Source: Phoenix dactylifera
Taxonomy: Eukaryota > Streptophyta > Magnoliopsida > Arecales > Arecaceae
NCBI RefSeq assembly: GCF_009389715.1
Contig: NC_052394.1
Span: forward strand, 24,489,399 to 24,553,398
Length of the DNA: 64,000 nt
Reading direction: 5' to 3'
Shown piece after piece: positions 45,720-59,798 of the stretch. The position numbers were made by a program, and so were the translations under genes. Below the pieces are notes generated by a model. It saw only the letters and a program-made list of their open reading frames with translations, ran no database searches and was not told the origin of the DNA. Every line of letters starts with the position of its first letter. Position 1 is the stretch's first letter.

Positions 45720-46460
45720 CGTGTCAGGGCGGGCGCTACGAGCGCATATCCCAGCAACTACCCTATTGTGGTTGAAATTTGTCCTGTGACCTCGCCGGAA
45801 ACGAGCCCAGAAGATACCGGCCGAGGACACGAAAAGAGGGTCACCTTCGGTGCTCCAAGATACCTCCGAAAAAATGCTGATTGGAATGGAGAAAAAGGGC
45901 CACCTCTTGGGCTCCGAGGTATCTACACAAAGTCTTGATCGGAGATTCCGGCGAAGGCCCTCCGATGGTTAAGTTAGCCGGATCTTTTTTATGGAGTGGA
46001 GAGCTTTCTGAGTGCCCTTTAAGGCCTCTTGTAGCTTAAAATAGCTGGTAATTGCTTGTCAAAGCTTATAGATGCTTGTAGAAGCTTATCAAAAAGCTTA
46101 CCGGGAGCTTTCCCTACCCTCTTTTTATAGGGTGAAGGTGACGGCTGTTACTTGAAATCTCGGGCTAAGATGTGATCAACGGGTCAATAGTTGGAGATAA
46201 CGTGTTGGCGGGTGCGGCGGAGTGTAACCCCTGACAGGTATGGTAGGATATGACCCTTGATAGGTATGGCAGGGTATGATCTTTAGTTGGCACGTCATGA
46301 CGTGGTCAGGTACAGCTGCGGACAAGGTCGGACAGGCTTAGAAGCCGCAGCATGTGCTTGGCAAGGTCGGCTCGGCCTCTAATTGAGGTCGGCTTTGGCC
46401 TCTGGCGGGGCCAAGGTCGACCTGGCTCTTGGCGAGGCTGAGGTCTGTCTGCGGTCGAGG
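45720..46460. repeat. Possible LTR-like remnant
   Basis: The stretch has the look of a plant LTR: GGCCACCTCTTGGGCTCCGA, a TTTTTATAGGGTGAAGG word near 46121, repeated GGTATGG(T/C)AGG(A/G)TATGA units (46237-46275) and many AGGTCGG words at 46320-46445. I found no clear TG...CA ends or target duplication, so this is only a suggestion. Confidence 0.3.
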
Positions 46461-46775
46461 GAGCCTCTTGGGCTCGCTCGGCTCTGAGATCTACTTGTTC
46501 GAAATTGGAAGACACTATGCGAGAATAGGACAATCCATTTTGCCTCCAATGATACCATATTCTCTGCTTGGCCTTGGCAGGCAGCCCCTGTATCCGAAAC
46601 GAGGCCTTCACATTCGAATTTGTAACCTACACCGGTTCCAAGCCCAAACATTGTAGATGGAATTCTATAGCTTGCGACCATACCTGAAAAGAAAAAAAAG
46701 ATAAAAATAATAATAAAAGCAAACTTTTGACAAAGTCGCATCACTCTGCTTATACTTTCGAAAACCACGCTACGT

Positions 46776-49700
46776 GAGGATTCTTGCGTGGAACTGTAGG
46801 GGGGCGGCAAAGCCGGCCTTCATGTCATCCTTTAGGCGGTTGGTCTAGATCCATAGTCCGGAGATCTGCCTACTCTATGAAACACGATTATCCGGTAGAG
46901 GACTCAGTCGTGTTTTACGGCGGTTAGAGGTTGACTGGGAGTCGTATGCAGTAGATTCCCAGGGGTTGTCGGGGGGCATTGTGGCTCTGTGGAAGCGGGG
47001 TGTGGCTACGGTTGACGTATTCCACAACTGCTCCCAACATGTCATCATGATCATCTCGGAACCTAATGCTGCACCGTGGGTCTTGTGCGGAGTGTATGCT
47101 AGTACAAACCATCAGACTAGGAGGGTTCTGTGGGACGAGCTCACATACTTAATTGCTCAGGGACTTCCGTCTGCGATGGTGGGGGACTTCAATTGCATCT
47201 TGGAGGAGTGTGAGAAACGAGGAGGCATGACCTTCACTGACTCTGTGGATAGGAGGGAGTTCCGCGATTTCCTCTCGCGGAACGGCCTAGTAGATCTGGG
47301 GTTCTCCGGTCCGCGTTTCACTTGGTGTAACAACCAATCCGGACGAGCTAGGGTGTGGGAGCGACTGGATAGGGTTGTTGCTTCCACTGACTGGCTCATC
47401 AGATTTCCATCCTATAGGGTTAGTCATCTTTCTCGAATTGCTTCGGATCATTATCCTTTGCTGTTTTCGACGGTATCAGGTTCGATTCACCAGAACCCAT
47501 TCCGTTTCGAGAAAGTCTGGCTATCCTTCCCTCAATCCTGGGACATTGTCCGGGGAGCTTGGGGCCTGCCGGTCCGCGGCGACGCCATGCAGAGGGTTTC
47601 ATGGAAACTGGAGTTGACCAAGCGACGGCTACGTCTGGAACCGGGAGGTCGTAGGTGATATTTTTAGGAAGCTGGAAGATGTGGAGGCTGCGATTGCTGA
47701 CCTCCAAAGTAGGGAAGATCAGGTGGGTGTGCTCCCCGAGGCTGATATGGTGAGCCTCCGGGGACTTCTCGCCACCCACCACTCGATCCTGCGTCAACAT
47801 GAGATATTCTGGAGACAAAAATCCAGAATTCAGTGGGTCAAAGAGGGTGACCGGAACACTAGTTTCTTTCACCGATCGACGGTTATTAGGAGGCAGAGGA
47901 ACACTATTCGTTCCTTGCGGGATGAGCGGGGTCACTGGGTGGAGGATGATTCGGCGATCAGCCACATCCTACACGAGTTCTTTCGCTCCCGTTGGACGGA
48001 GGATAGTGGGTCGGACGGTGCTGGCCTGCTCCCGAGAGCTGAATTCCAAATCGGGGTGGCTGAGAATGCACTGTTGGTTCGACCAGTGATGGAGGGGGAG
48101 GTGCGAGAGGCTGTCTAGGCACTGGGTGAGGACAGGGCTCCGGGCCCAGATGGCTTCCCCCCTTTCTTTTTCCGGAGATACTGGAGTATCGTCCGGATCG
48201 CAGTGGTAGAAGCGGTCTTATGTTTCTTTAGTCGGTCAGGTATGCCTGACGACTGGAAGGCCACATTTTTCATGCTAATACCTAAGCGAGCGGACGCGTC
48301 CGAGCCGAGCCATTTTAGACCGATCAGTTTGTGCACTACTTTATACAAAGTTGTGGCAAGAATAATGATGGATCGTATGAAGCCCTTTCTCTCCGGCATT
48401 ATTTGTCAAGAGCAAGGTGCTTTTGTTGGAGGTAGGAGTATTTCCGATAACGTTATGGTGGCCCAAGAGATGATGTGGGATCTTCGACGGGCCCCAAAGC
48501 GACGAAGCCTGATGGCTATCAAGCTGGATATGGAACGAGCTTACGATAGAATCAGGTGGAGTTTTCTTAGGCTAGCTTTGGAGAGTCTGGGTTTCCATGA
48601 GACCTGGATTGGTTGGGTTATGGGGTGTGTCCGGAGTCCGTGGTTTTCCATCTTGATCAACGGCTTTCCGTCCCCACTCTTTAGTTCTACTATGGGGCTT
48701 CGGCAAGGATGCCCGCTATCCCCGTACCTGTTCATCATTTGTTCTGATGTCTTGTCTCGATCATTTTGGGCTGTGTGTGCCGCCGGAGAGTTGGAGGCTT
48801 ACGTCCCAGCTCTAGGGGCCCAGCCGATATCACATTTACTTTTTGCCGATGACTGCCTCCTCCTGACGCGTGCCCGCGTAGCAGACGCCCAAGCTATTAG
48901 GCGGGCTTTGGCCGCCTATTGCTATGCATTCGGTCAGAGAGTGAATGCCCAGAAATTCTCCATCTCCTTTAGCCCGAGTTCGCCACCCGGGGTTCAACGT
49001 GAGATTCGGAGGATTCTGGAGATGCCTGAGCAGGACGGGACCTGGACATACCTGGGTGTTCCGATCACAGGTAGGAGACTGCGTGTATCTGAGTGCTCCG
49101 GGATGGTGCAACGAGTCCAGAGTAGGTTAGAGGGCTGGCGAGCAACGTCTCTATCTATGATGGGCAGAGTTTTGCTGATTAGATCTGTTTTGGGATCTAT
49201 GCCTATCTATCTCATGACCAACACGGTGGTACCAAGATCAGCCCTACTGAAGATCGAGCGACTGATTCGGAGCTTTTTATGGGGCTCGCTTGGTGGGGAC
49301 CGTGGGGTGCACCTGGTGGCATGGGAGAGTATTTGCCTCCCTCTCAGGGAGGGTGGCCTTGGGGTGTTGTCTCTCCTGGAGAGACGAGAGCTGCTCCTCG
49401 CCCGGCATGCTTCCCGCCTTATCCTGGAGCCGCAGGGCTTCTGGAGCCGGATCATGACTGCCCGCTATGGGGGGGTAGGCCTGGAGGGCGGGGTTCGAGG
49501 AGGGCGGAGATGTTCCTTTTTATGGCGTGAGATAGCGAGATATGTGCCCATGGTGTCGGATCACACCCGATGGCTAATAGGCGATGGCCGCAGCATCGAT
49601 GTGACCAGGGACCCATGGGTTGATGGCCTCCTCTTGTGCCGTTGGCCGACTACTGTTAGTGTCGAGGCTGGGGAGGGTTTACAGGTCTGTGATCTTATGA

Positions 49701-50917
49701 CCCCCGGGAAGGCCGACTGGGACGAGATTCGATTAGCCCGTTTCTTCGGGGAGCATCTGGCGGAGCGGGTTCGCTCCCTCCCTCTGCCACAGAGCGGTGG
49801 ACCAGATGTACGAGTATGGAGTTCCTCGACCAGTCCCAGAATCATGATGGGCGTCCTTTCCCGCATTCTTAGGCAGGAGTACGAGCCTGGTCCTGATTGT
49901 GCCTGGATCTGGCGACTGGGCCTCCTCCCGAGGGTTGCGTTGTTCCTTTGGAAGGTGGTCTGGGACCGTCTTCCAACGAGAGCAGTATTTGGTGGACGAG
50001 GATTGAGGATCCCCCTAGAGTGTGGGGTTTGCGGTGTGGCCGAGACGGTCGACCATGCCTTGTTTCGGTGCTCATGGGCGAGGGACACTTGGCGTCTGGC
50101 TGGGGTTCCGCAGCCGGTGTGGAGCTGTAGGGACCAGTTCTTACAGGCCATGCACCAGGGCTCGGAGTCCCCGGCGCTTCGTCAGGAGGTGATTCGAGCG
50201 AGCTGTACTGCCTACCAGATCTGGTTGGCCAGGAACGCCCGTATATTCGGTGAACGATATATGTCACCGAGATTTGTGGTCGAGAGTGCCTGTAGTCAGG
50301 CGGCAGAGATGTGTCACACCTCCACCACCGGAGGGACCTTGACAGCTCGGGACATCTGGGGCTCCCACCTTGCTTCGGCAGTATCCCACATGGTGTTTTT
50401 CACCTGGGAGCCCCCACCCCCGAGTTTCCTCAAGGTCAACTTTGATGGGTCAGTCCTGGATGGTGGCGCGAGGGGAGGTGCGGGTTTCGTCATTCGGGAC
50501 CCTTTCGCTAGGGTTGTGGCCGTTGGTGGCAGTCATTTATTTGACACCTCGGTTCCGAGCGCGGAGCTGAGAGCTGCCTGGGCTGGCCTTCGACATGCCC
50601 GGTGCGTGTTACAGGTTAGGTCTATCATCCTAGAGGGTGATTCAGCCACCGTTATCAGTTGGATCCGAGAGGGTCCTAGAGGTGACGACTGTGACCACCC
50701 ATTGCTTCGTGACATATGGACCATGGTGAGGGATGGATGGGCCTTTCAGGCTAAGCATATCTACCGTGAAGCCAATGGTGCTGCGGATTGGGTGGTTGCA
50801 TATGTAGCTCGCCATTCCGGACACACCTTGTGGACTGGAGATGGGGAGCTACCTTTGGCACTCCGAGGTATCCTATTTTTTGACTTTATTGGGTGTATCC
50901 GTACCCGTCAGGTATGA
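46776..50917 (+). pseudogene. LINE ORF2: endonuclease, reverse transcriptase, RNase H
   Basis: The frame begins RILAWNCRGAAK, the start of an APE-type endonuclease, followed by GDFNCI, FTWCN and SDHYPL motifs. A TAG interrupts it near 46845, a frameshift occurs near 47630-47660, and a second TAG lies at 48116-48118 (VREAV-stop-ALGEDRAPGPDG, probably from TGG). From 48119 the frame is open for 2.8 kb to the natural stop at 50917. Reverse transcriptase motifs are FRPISLCTTLYKV, QGAFVGGRSI, GLRQGCPLSPYLF and FADDCLLL. A Cys/His zinc motif (CGVCG...HALFRC) follows near 50025-50070. A plant-type RNase H (VNFDGSVLDGG, AELRAAWAGL, ILEGDS, REANGAADW) ends the protein. With two stops and a frameshift the copy should be inactive. 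Confidence 0.9.
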
Positions 50918-50942
50918 TCCACCCGTACCAGCAAAAAAAAAA
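46776..50942 (+). mobile_element. 5'-truncated L1-type LINE with poly-A tail
   Basis: The element runs from the first codons of the ORF2 endonuclease to a poly-A tail at 50933-50942. It is flanked by a perfect 14-bp duplication AAAACCACGCTACG (46762-46775 and 50943-50956). ORF1 is missing, consistent with incomplete target-primed reverse transcription. The coding part carries endonuclease, reverse transcriptase, a zinc-binding region and RNase H. Confidence 0.93.
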
Positions 50943-50956
50943 AAAACCACGCTACG

Positions 50957-53389
50957 AAACTAGGGATGTCCTCGATTACAAGTAGGCAACCTCATCGTGC
51001 TGTGGGGTTCTGGAGATGCATAGATCTACGCCAAAATTCAGATCATGGGCCATGCTTCCTTCTATTTGATCCTTTCTCCACCAGGCCAAATTACTTGCAA
51101 TGTTTTCTTGGACAAGAAGAAAAATATATCAGCCATGTTTGAAATAGGTGTTGATGCCAAAATCCCTACCGGCGAAGGTGGAGGTTTGGAGAGCATTGGT
51201 GAACTCATATTCATGGAGAAAGAAGTATAATGGAGCTTTCCGGATGGGCTCCGGTCGCACTCTCGATGCCTAAACTGGGGGGCTTTTGAACAACAAGAAA
51301 AAGAAAAGATAAAACTAGTATAGAATAATTTAATTTGCATATTTGGTGCCTTGGGCTCCTTTTTTATATCGAAGACTAGTCAGATCAGCTTGTCGGGTTA
51401 GCTCATCCTGCTACTATAAGTTGGCCTGGATGGCTAGACTTGCTGGATTGGTCGACATGGATAGACCGACCCAAATAGCGCGACCTTCGAAAAATCGGCT
51501 TATTGACCTGCAATAGATTAATTCTTCGCCTGCCAGATGTTACCCCATCGATTTGCAAGAAAAAGGAGCACAATGACCGTATGATCTAATGGATGAGCAA
51601 TGAGATCTTATCTCTTTGGGATTCTTTGGCCCTGTTTACACATAAGAGGAAGCGTGGTTCCATTACGATTGGAGGCGGAAATCAAGGGATGAGCTATAAC
51701 CATTCTTTCTTATGAGCCATAACTAACCTTAGGTTTGGGCAATTCTGAGTGATCCGGTCTATGTCTTCTTAGACCAGAACATATTCCTTGGTGTCTAGGC
51801 TGAAAAGGACTTCAGGTTCTCTCTCGAACTACTAGAGGGTAAATTAGGAAATGCCTTCGATGAAGGATGGGGATTGGACCACGAGCTCCCCAACAAGATG
51901 CCTATGGCGAACTTTCCCAATCTAAAATTAATGAAAGAAAGAGAAAGAAGGCAAAGAAAGGGAATGAAAGGAAGGAGATAAAAAGAAAAGAAGAAGAAAG
52001 AAGCAGACGTGGAAACAGGAATACCTAATCTAAAAACGCTAAGAGTAGGAAGGAAGTACCGAAGGGGCCTCCGAGTAGCAGCATGAATAGAGAAGTCGAA
52101 AGCAAAGCTCGAAGATAAGGATCGAAAACAATGTTTTAAAAACGATTAAAACCCATTAAAGAAGAGCAGGTACAGCCCTGCATATTCATGAGGTACGTTA
52201 TGGGATAGTTACAGCTCGTCCTGCATGTTGAGCAGTTATTGCACATCTAATAATTACGGCACACCTGCTCTTTTTGGGCAACGACTATATGCATGCTCTC
52301 TTATATATACATCATTTTCTCTCTTACTCCACTCTGCAATACTTTCCGGTGAATAACCGATATGGGACCATCAAATACATACCCGCACGGGTCCTCACAA
52401 CTCGGTCTGCCATAAGCATCAAAAGATCTTCTACTAGATCAAAATTGGTAACCTTTGGTATTTTCTCACGGGATGCATAAGATTGCAAAGGTTCCCTGCA
52501 TGTTATTCACATGGTCCCCCACTTTGGTCTCTCATGAGGCTTCCTACCAACTGCAGAGTCGTAATGGCCTCCCAGCAGGAAATCAATAATCAGAGCATTG
52601 TTAAAGTATGCTCTGGTTGAGAGATTCCCGTGCTCTCTTAATCTTCTTTTTGGGTTTGTTGAGAAGCGGGGCACGTCCATCCCACATGCATCTCTCTCCT
52701 CCTGCTTGAAGGCATCTGTCGAGTTTTCTTTGTTTTTGGAGTGGCCTTGTTTTCTACGTTGAACATTGAATATATAGCAACTCCCGGATCAGTTAGCAAT
52801 GCTGAAATCAGTACTTTCGCGAACGATCAGAAAAGTTCCCCTGCAGTGATATCAGTTACTTGAGCTCACGAATCATCCTCGGAGTCTACTCTTCCAGCCT
52901 TCATTTCCGATGGCACGCTGCGTCCGGCCGGGCCAACTGATCAGGTCCTGCATGGCCATGATCACGAGCATGCCTCAGGCTCCTCAAACCTTTTCCCCTG
53001 AATGTGCATCCAAAAGCTTCGAATACTTCGCGAAGACCCCAAGGACCAGAATTAATCTATATGGTCCCGATCCTATTAGTTATGAAACGGGACCCGCGGT
53101 AGAACCATCAGTACGCACGGCCGTTCGGCTTGCTGCAGGTCGCACGCCTATCTAATCTTTCATCAACAACTAATATATAGAGACAGCCAGCAACCAAACA
53201 ATGTAAAAGTAAGAGGTGCCAAAGTACCTAAGCAATCCAATTTTTATCTGATAAAGCCAACAAAAAGCAGTTAACTAAGAAGTGCGGTAAAACTGTGGCC
53301 TGCTGCTAAAGCAGCATAAAATATACAATCAAACACCAACAAATAACAGTTTCCTGTCTATCCAGGTGGACATAATGCAGAATATATAT
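50957..53389. other. Intergenic region between LINE and gag-only LTR element
   Basis: No supportable gene. 51900-52020 is a purine-rich AAAGAAAG tract. Short open frames such as 51045-51230 and 52910-53155 have no recognisable motif. Older, unrecognised transposon sequence is possible. Confidence 0.4.
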
Positions 53390-54414
53390 TGTTGGTGGAA
53401 AAATGGACCACCCCACAAATGCAATTATAGCACCCAAATCCGTCCGCTCTCGAGCTCATCCAAGTGATCGGGCTCTTCCGCTCTCGAGCTCATCCAAGTG
53501 ATCGAGCTCTTCCGCTCTCGAGCTCATCAAGTGATCGGGCTCTTCTAAGTGATCGAGCTCATAGGCCGAGCCGAGCACAGCAGACCGAGCACAGAAGGCT
53601 GCCGAGCACAGAAGGCTGCCGACCACAGAAGGCCGAGCACAGAAGGCCGAGACCAGAGAGCCGAGACCAGAAGGCCGAGACCAGAGGGCGCCGACCAGAA
53701 AGGCAACCCCGCCGAGCCCATGCCTTGGCCAAATATCCAATCTCCGCCTAACCCTCCAAAGGATCTGACAACTAAATATATGACTCCACTTCAATCTGCC
53801 ACCATCCCCAAGTCATTAAGGCACAAGATCTCCGCAGGCATTCGGCACACCCTATCATTAATGCATGAGACCCCCTCAGGCCTCCGATGCACTCAGTCAT
53901 TAAATGAACACGGCTCAAGATGATCTCCGGATCACTGAACCATCAAAGCGTACGGCTCTTTCTGACCACCGGTTCACTCAGCAATCAATGCACTTGTCAT
54001 CTACGGACCCCAGGCCCACCACGGCCGGCGGTTCAACCACCCCAACGGGTCCGATCAATCGTGACAGCTCCCTGACAGTGACGGTAACCCATTAATTCGC
54101 CCAGTCACATCACAGGTAATCTTGCCACTCTCCCTATAAAAGGGGAGCTTCTCCCTCTATGATAGGGGAGGCCTCTTCCTCCCAAGGGGATTTTTTCGGA
54201 CTTCTACATACAATCCCTCTCTCTTCTTCAAAGTTAAGCCCCCCTCTGACTTAAGCATCGGAGGGCCGGCGCCGGAAAAGCCCGGCCACCGGCTTTTTGC
54301 AGGACTCTCCAGGAGGACGCCAGCCGTCGGCGCACCGCCACCCACCGTCCCGGCAGCGGAGGCTCCTCCCCCTTCTCGGTTCGCGGCGGCCCCCGGGTCC
54401 AATTTTCAGCAACA
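53390..54414 (+). repeat. 5' LTR of the gag-only element
   Basis: 1,025 bp, TGTTGG...CAACA. It contains clustered GCCGAGCACAGAAGG-type units at 53573-53690 and a TATAAAAGG box at about 54135 with a CT-rich leader after it. It differs from the 3' LTR by a few substitutions and by the number of the short internal units. Confidence 0.93.
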
Positions 54415-54448
54415 GTTGGCGCTAGAGGAAGGGCCCGAGTTCGCTGCC

Positions 54449-55921
54449 ATGAAGCTAAGAAGCAAAGGGGCTTCCAACGCCTCTCGACGTCTTCCACCCA
54501 GTCTTGAGCATTCCGTCCGGAACTCACCACCTCTGGCCGAGTCAACCCCTCAGGTTCGGCCGGAGCAGTTTGATGCCCTGGTGCAACAAGTGCAAGCCTT
54601 GGCTACCGCTGTCCAAAGCTTGCAACCCAGGGGCATCCCAACGGCACCGCCTCCTCCGGCTCCAGCTCAACCGGAGCCTCCTACAAGCGGACTTCCCCTT
54701 CGAGGTCAGAACTCCCAAGTCCAGGCCTCCCTCTGGAGAGAGCACCCAGCCAGAGGCTATGGAGGCTGGCCACAGCCTTCAGAAACTGAGTCGGTTCCAG
54801 GGCAACCTGCGCTCGAACGAACCGCTGCAGCGATCCTCCAGAATGATGAACTCAACAAGAAGGTCGAGAAGCTGGAGCGCCAAATCCAGGCACTCCATGG
54901 CAGGAAATCGGGGCATGATGACGACTTTGAGTTTACTACGAAGTCGCCCTTCTCTCCGGAGATTGAAGATGAACCGGTTCCGCTACGGTTCAAGATGCCC
55001 CAGGTGGAGCCCTACAACGGCAAGGCTGATCCCCTTGACCACCTGGAGAGTTACCGGGTCTTAATGGCCCTACAAGGAGCCTCGGAGGCCATGATGTGCA
55101 AAGCCTTTCCAGCAACGCTCCGAGGACCGGCCCGGCTTTGGTTCACCGGGCTGAAGCCGAGTACTGTCTCTTCCTTTGAGCAGCTCGGCAGACAATTTGC
55201 TGGCAACTTTGCCGCCAGCCAGCCCCAGCGGCGGACATCCGACTCCCTCCTTGATATCAAACAAGAGGAGGGAGAGTCCTTCAAGGAGTACTTGGATCAG
55301 TTTACTGCCGCAACATGGGAAGTCCGGGAGCTGGACCAGTCAATCGCCATGTCGGCACTAAAGACTGGAGCCCGGTCTTACAGGTTCCTCTTCTCTATCG
55401 AGAAGAACTTCCCTGCGGACCTCACCGAAATGTTGGCCCGAGCTCGCAAGTACGCCAAGGCTGAGGAAGCCATGGCCTCTCGGCGGGAGGAAGCCGAACA
55501 ACCTGCCAAGATGCAGAAGAAGCACCAGGAGCACTCCCAACCAAGTAGCAGATTCCCCTCGCATGAGAAAGAGCCTCCTTGGCCCAAGAGCCTAGCTCGC
55601 CCGGGGTCTCCCCTCCAAAAATTTCAGACGTACACTCCTCTCACATCCACCCGAGCAGAAATTCTCATGGAGATTGAGGGTCGGGGCTACCTCCGACCTC
55701 CATTGAGAATGCGTCCGACAGAGTCGCGGAAGCACTCGAAAAAGTACTGCCGCTTCCACCGAGATCGCGGCCATGATACGGAGGATTGCTACGAGCTTCG
55801 TGATGGGATCGAGGCACTTGTCCGCCGAGGTCGGTTGAGTTATTTTGTCCGTGATCATGCCTACAGGAGAGAGCCCGAGGAACAAAATCCAGTGCCGCAT
55901 AAGGAGCAGAATGACAACTGA
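54449..55921 (+). CDS. gag: Gag protein of the gag-only LTR element
   Basis: The start MKLRSKGASN is chosen by matching the neighbour element's gag at 60875. The frame is open for 490 codons. After a Pro/Gln-rich, coiled N-terminus, the Retrotrans_gag region includes RFKMPQVEPYNG, PLDHLESYR, LWFTGLKPSTVSSFEQLGRQ and LLDIKQEEGESFKEYLDQF. A zinc-knuckle-like block near the end reads KYCRFHRDRGHDTEDC. The stop is TGA in NDN-stop-PLTS, where the neighbour reads DDNRP, so a CGA to TGA change probably ended the frame early. The protein would form the particle that packages element RNA in the cytoplasm. Confidence 0.9.
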   Translation: MKLRSKGASNASRRLPPSLEHSVRNSPPLAESTPQVRPEQFDALVQQVQALATAVQSLQPRGIPTAPPPPAPAQPEPPTSGLPLRGQNSQVQASLWREHPARGYGGWPQPSETESVPGQPALERTAAAILQNDELNKKVEKLERQIQALHGRKSGHDDDFEFTTKSPFSPEIEDEPVPLRFKMPQVEPYNGKADPLDHLESYRVLMALQGASEAMMCKAFPATLRGPARLWFTGLKPSTVSSFEQLGRQFAGNFAASQPQRRTSDSLLDIKQEEGESFKEYLDQFTAATWEVRELDQSIAMSALKTGARSYRFLFSIEKNFPADLTEMLARARKYAKAEEAMASRREEAEQPAKMQKKHQEHSQPSSRFPSHEKEPPWPKSLARPGSPLQKFQTYTPLTSTRAEILMEIEGRGYLRPPLRMRPTESRKHSKKYCRFHRDRGHDTEDCYELRDGIEALVRRGRLSYFVRDHAYRREPEEQNPVPHKEQNDN

Positions 55922-56240
55922 CCTCTCACGAGCATCATCAATACCATCAGAGGGCGGGCAACTAGAGGCACCAGAAGCTCCGAGCTCGGAAAAAAGAGCT
56001 TCCTCAAAGCATCCGTGCACTGTGAAAGTCACATCTCCTTTTCTGATGAAGACCAAAAGGGTGTTGAGCCCTCTTTATGACGATGCTGTAGCTATTTCCC
56101 TCATCATTGCAAGGCTTTAAAAAAGGATTTTAGTACATAATGAAAGCTCGGCTGATGCCTTATTTTGTATGCCTTCCAAAGGATGAGCGCTCCTCTGGCT
56201 AGATTCATAGGAGATTCTACCCCAAGAAAGTACTATGAAG
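55922..56240 (+). pseudogene. Broken protease start of the gag-only element
   Basis: Downstream of the gag stop the sequence still resembles the neighbour's protease region: ISFSDED, then a frameshifted equivalent of the PHDDAV and VDNGSS segment, then AFQRMSAPL. Several stops and frame changes are present, and pol similarity ends at about 56230. Confidence 0.7.
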
Positions 56241-56244
56241 CTAA

Positions 56245-56425
56245 ATCCTTTCATGGTCCAGAAGGCTGCCGAGCTCAGAAGAATGCCGAGCTCAGAAGGC
56301 CGAGCTCCGAAGGCCGCCGAGCTCAGAAGGCCGAGCACCGAAGGCCGCCGAGCTCAGAAGGCTGCCAAGCTCCGAAGCCCGAGCTCAGAAGCCCGAATGC
56401 AGAACACCTCCCAGAAAATTGAGCC
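56245..56425 (+). repeat. GCCGAGCTCAGAAGG repeats
   Basis: About ten irregular units of GCCGAGCTCAGAAGG or GCCGAGCTCCGAAGG, similar to the GCCGAGCACAGAAGG units in the LTRs of the same element. Confidence 0.85.
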
Positions 56426-56664
56426 AAAGAAGGCCGGTGCTGAGCCAAGGCCTGAGGGACTTCGAAGCTCGGAAGCCATCAAAATATCTCCAAAAGGTAC
56501 AGGACGCCACTTTGGCTTCAAATAATTTCAATATTTTATCTATTTTCAGGTCGGAGAATCCAAAAAACGACCAACGTCGCCCCGAATAGGGCGCACGATC
56601 GCCGACGGACGAAGTCCGTCTCCTGTATGCGTCTCCAATGATGCTCTGGCTAAGCTCGGGATGC

Positions 56665-57015
56665 CAACTTCGACGACATTCGACGACACTTCGACGACAT
56701 TCGACGACACTTCGACGATATTCGACGACACTTCGACGACATTCGACGCCATTCGACGATACTTCGACGTCACTTCGACGCCACTTCGACGCCATTCGAC
56801 GCCATTCGACGCCACTTCGACGCCACTTCGACGCCATTCGACGCCATTCGATGACATTCGACGCCATTCGACGCCATTCGACGACATTCGACGCCATTCG
56901 ACGACATTCGACGCCATTCGACGACATTCGACGACACTTCGACGCCATTCGACGACACTTCGATGCCATTCGACGACATTCGACGCCTTTCAACGCCATT
57001 CGACGCCTCCTACGA
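56665..57015 (+). repeat. CGACG minisatellite (ATTCGACGCC/ACTTCGACGAC units)
   Basis: About 34 units of 10-11 bp alternating ATTCGACG(A/C)C and ACTTCGACG(A/C)C, with no interruption larger than one unit. Long frames on both strands (repeats of RRHST or SSNGVE) arise from the repeat and are not genes. Confidence 0.95.
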
Positions 57016-57216
57016 CAACACGCCCCGATCTGAGTGGGGGCACCCTGCTGAGTTGACCACAAGCCAAAGAAGGCCGCTGAGTCGACCTAAAGCACTATAA
57101 CTGCATGAAAGGTACATCCTGCTTGGCACGCACATCTCCATATATATTTGGCTATATTACAGGATGATCGACGACTGGACTACTTCCTTCGTCCGAGCCA
57201 AAAGGCGGCTCGAACT

Positions 57217-57233
57217 CGGAAGTCGGGGGGTAG
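57217..57233 (+). other. Polypurine tract before the 3' LTR
   Basis: GGAAGTCGGGGGGTAG lies directly before the LTR start at 57234, the expected place for plus-strand priming. Confidence 0.7.

Positions 57234-59798
<2,565 letters not shown>

Noticed and set aside
46300-46775. Retrotransposon primer-binding site near GGTATCATTGGAGG
   Set aside because: Only a weak match to the usual TGGTATCAGAGC and not placed next to a definable LTR end.
56385-57062. Frames of 120-225 codons across the CGACG array
   Set aside because: Open on both strands because of the 10-11-bp repeat; no independent coding evidence.
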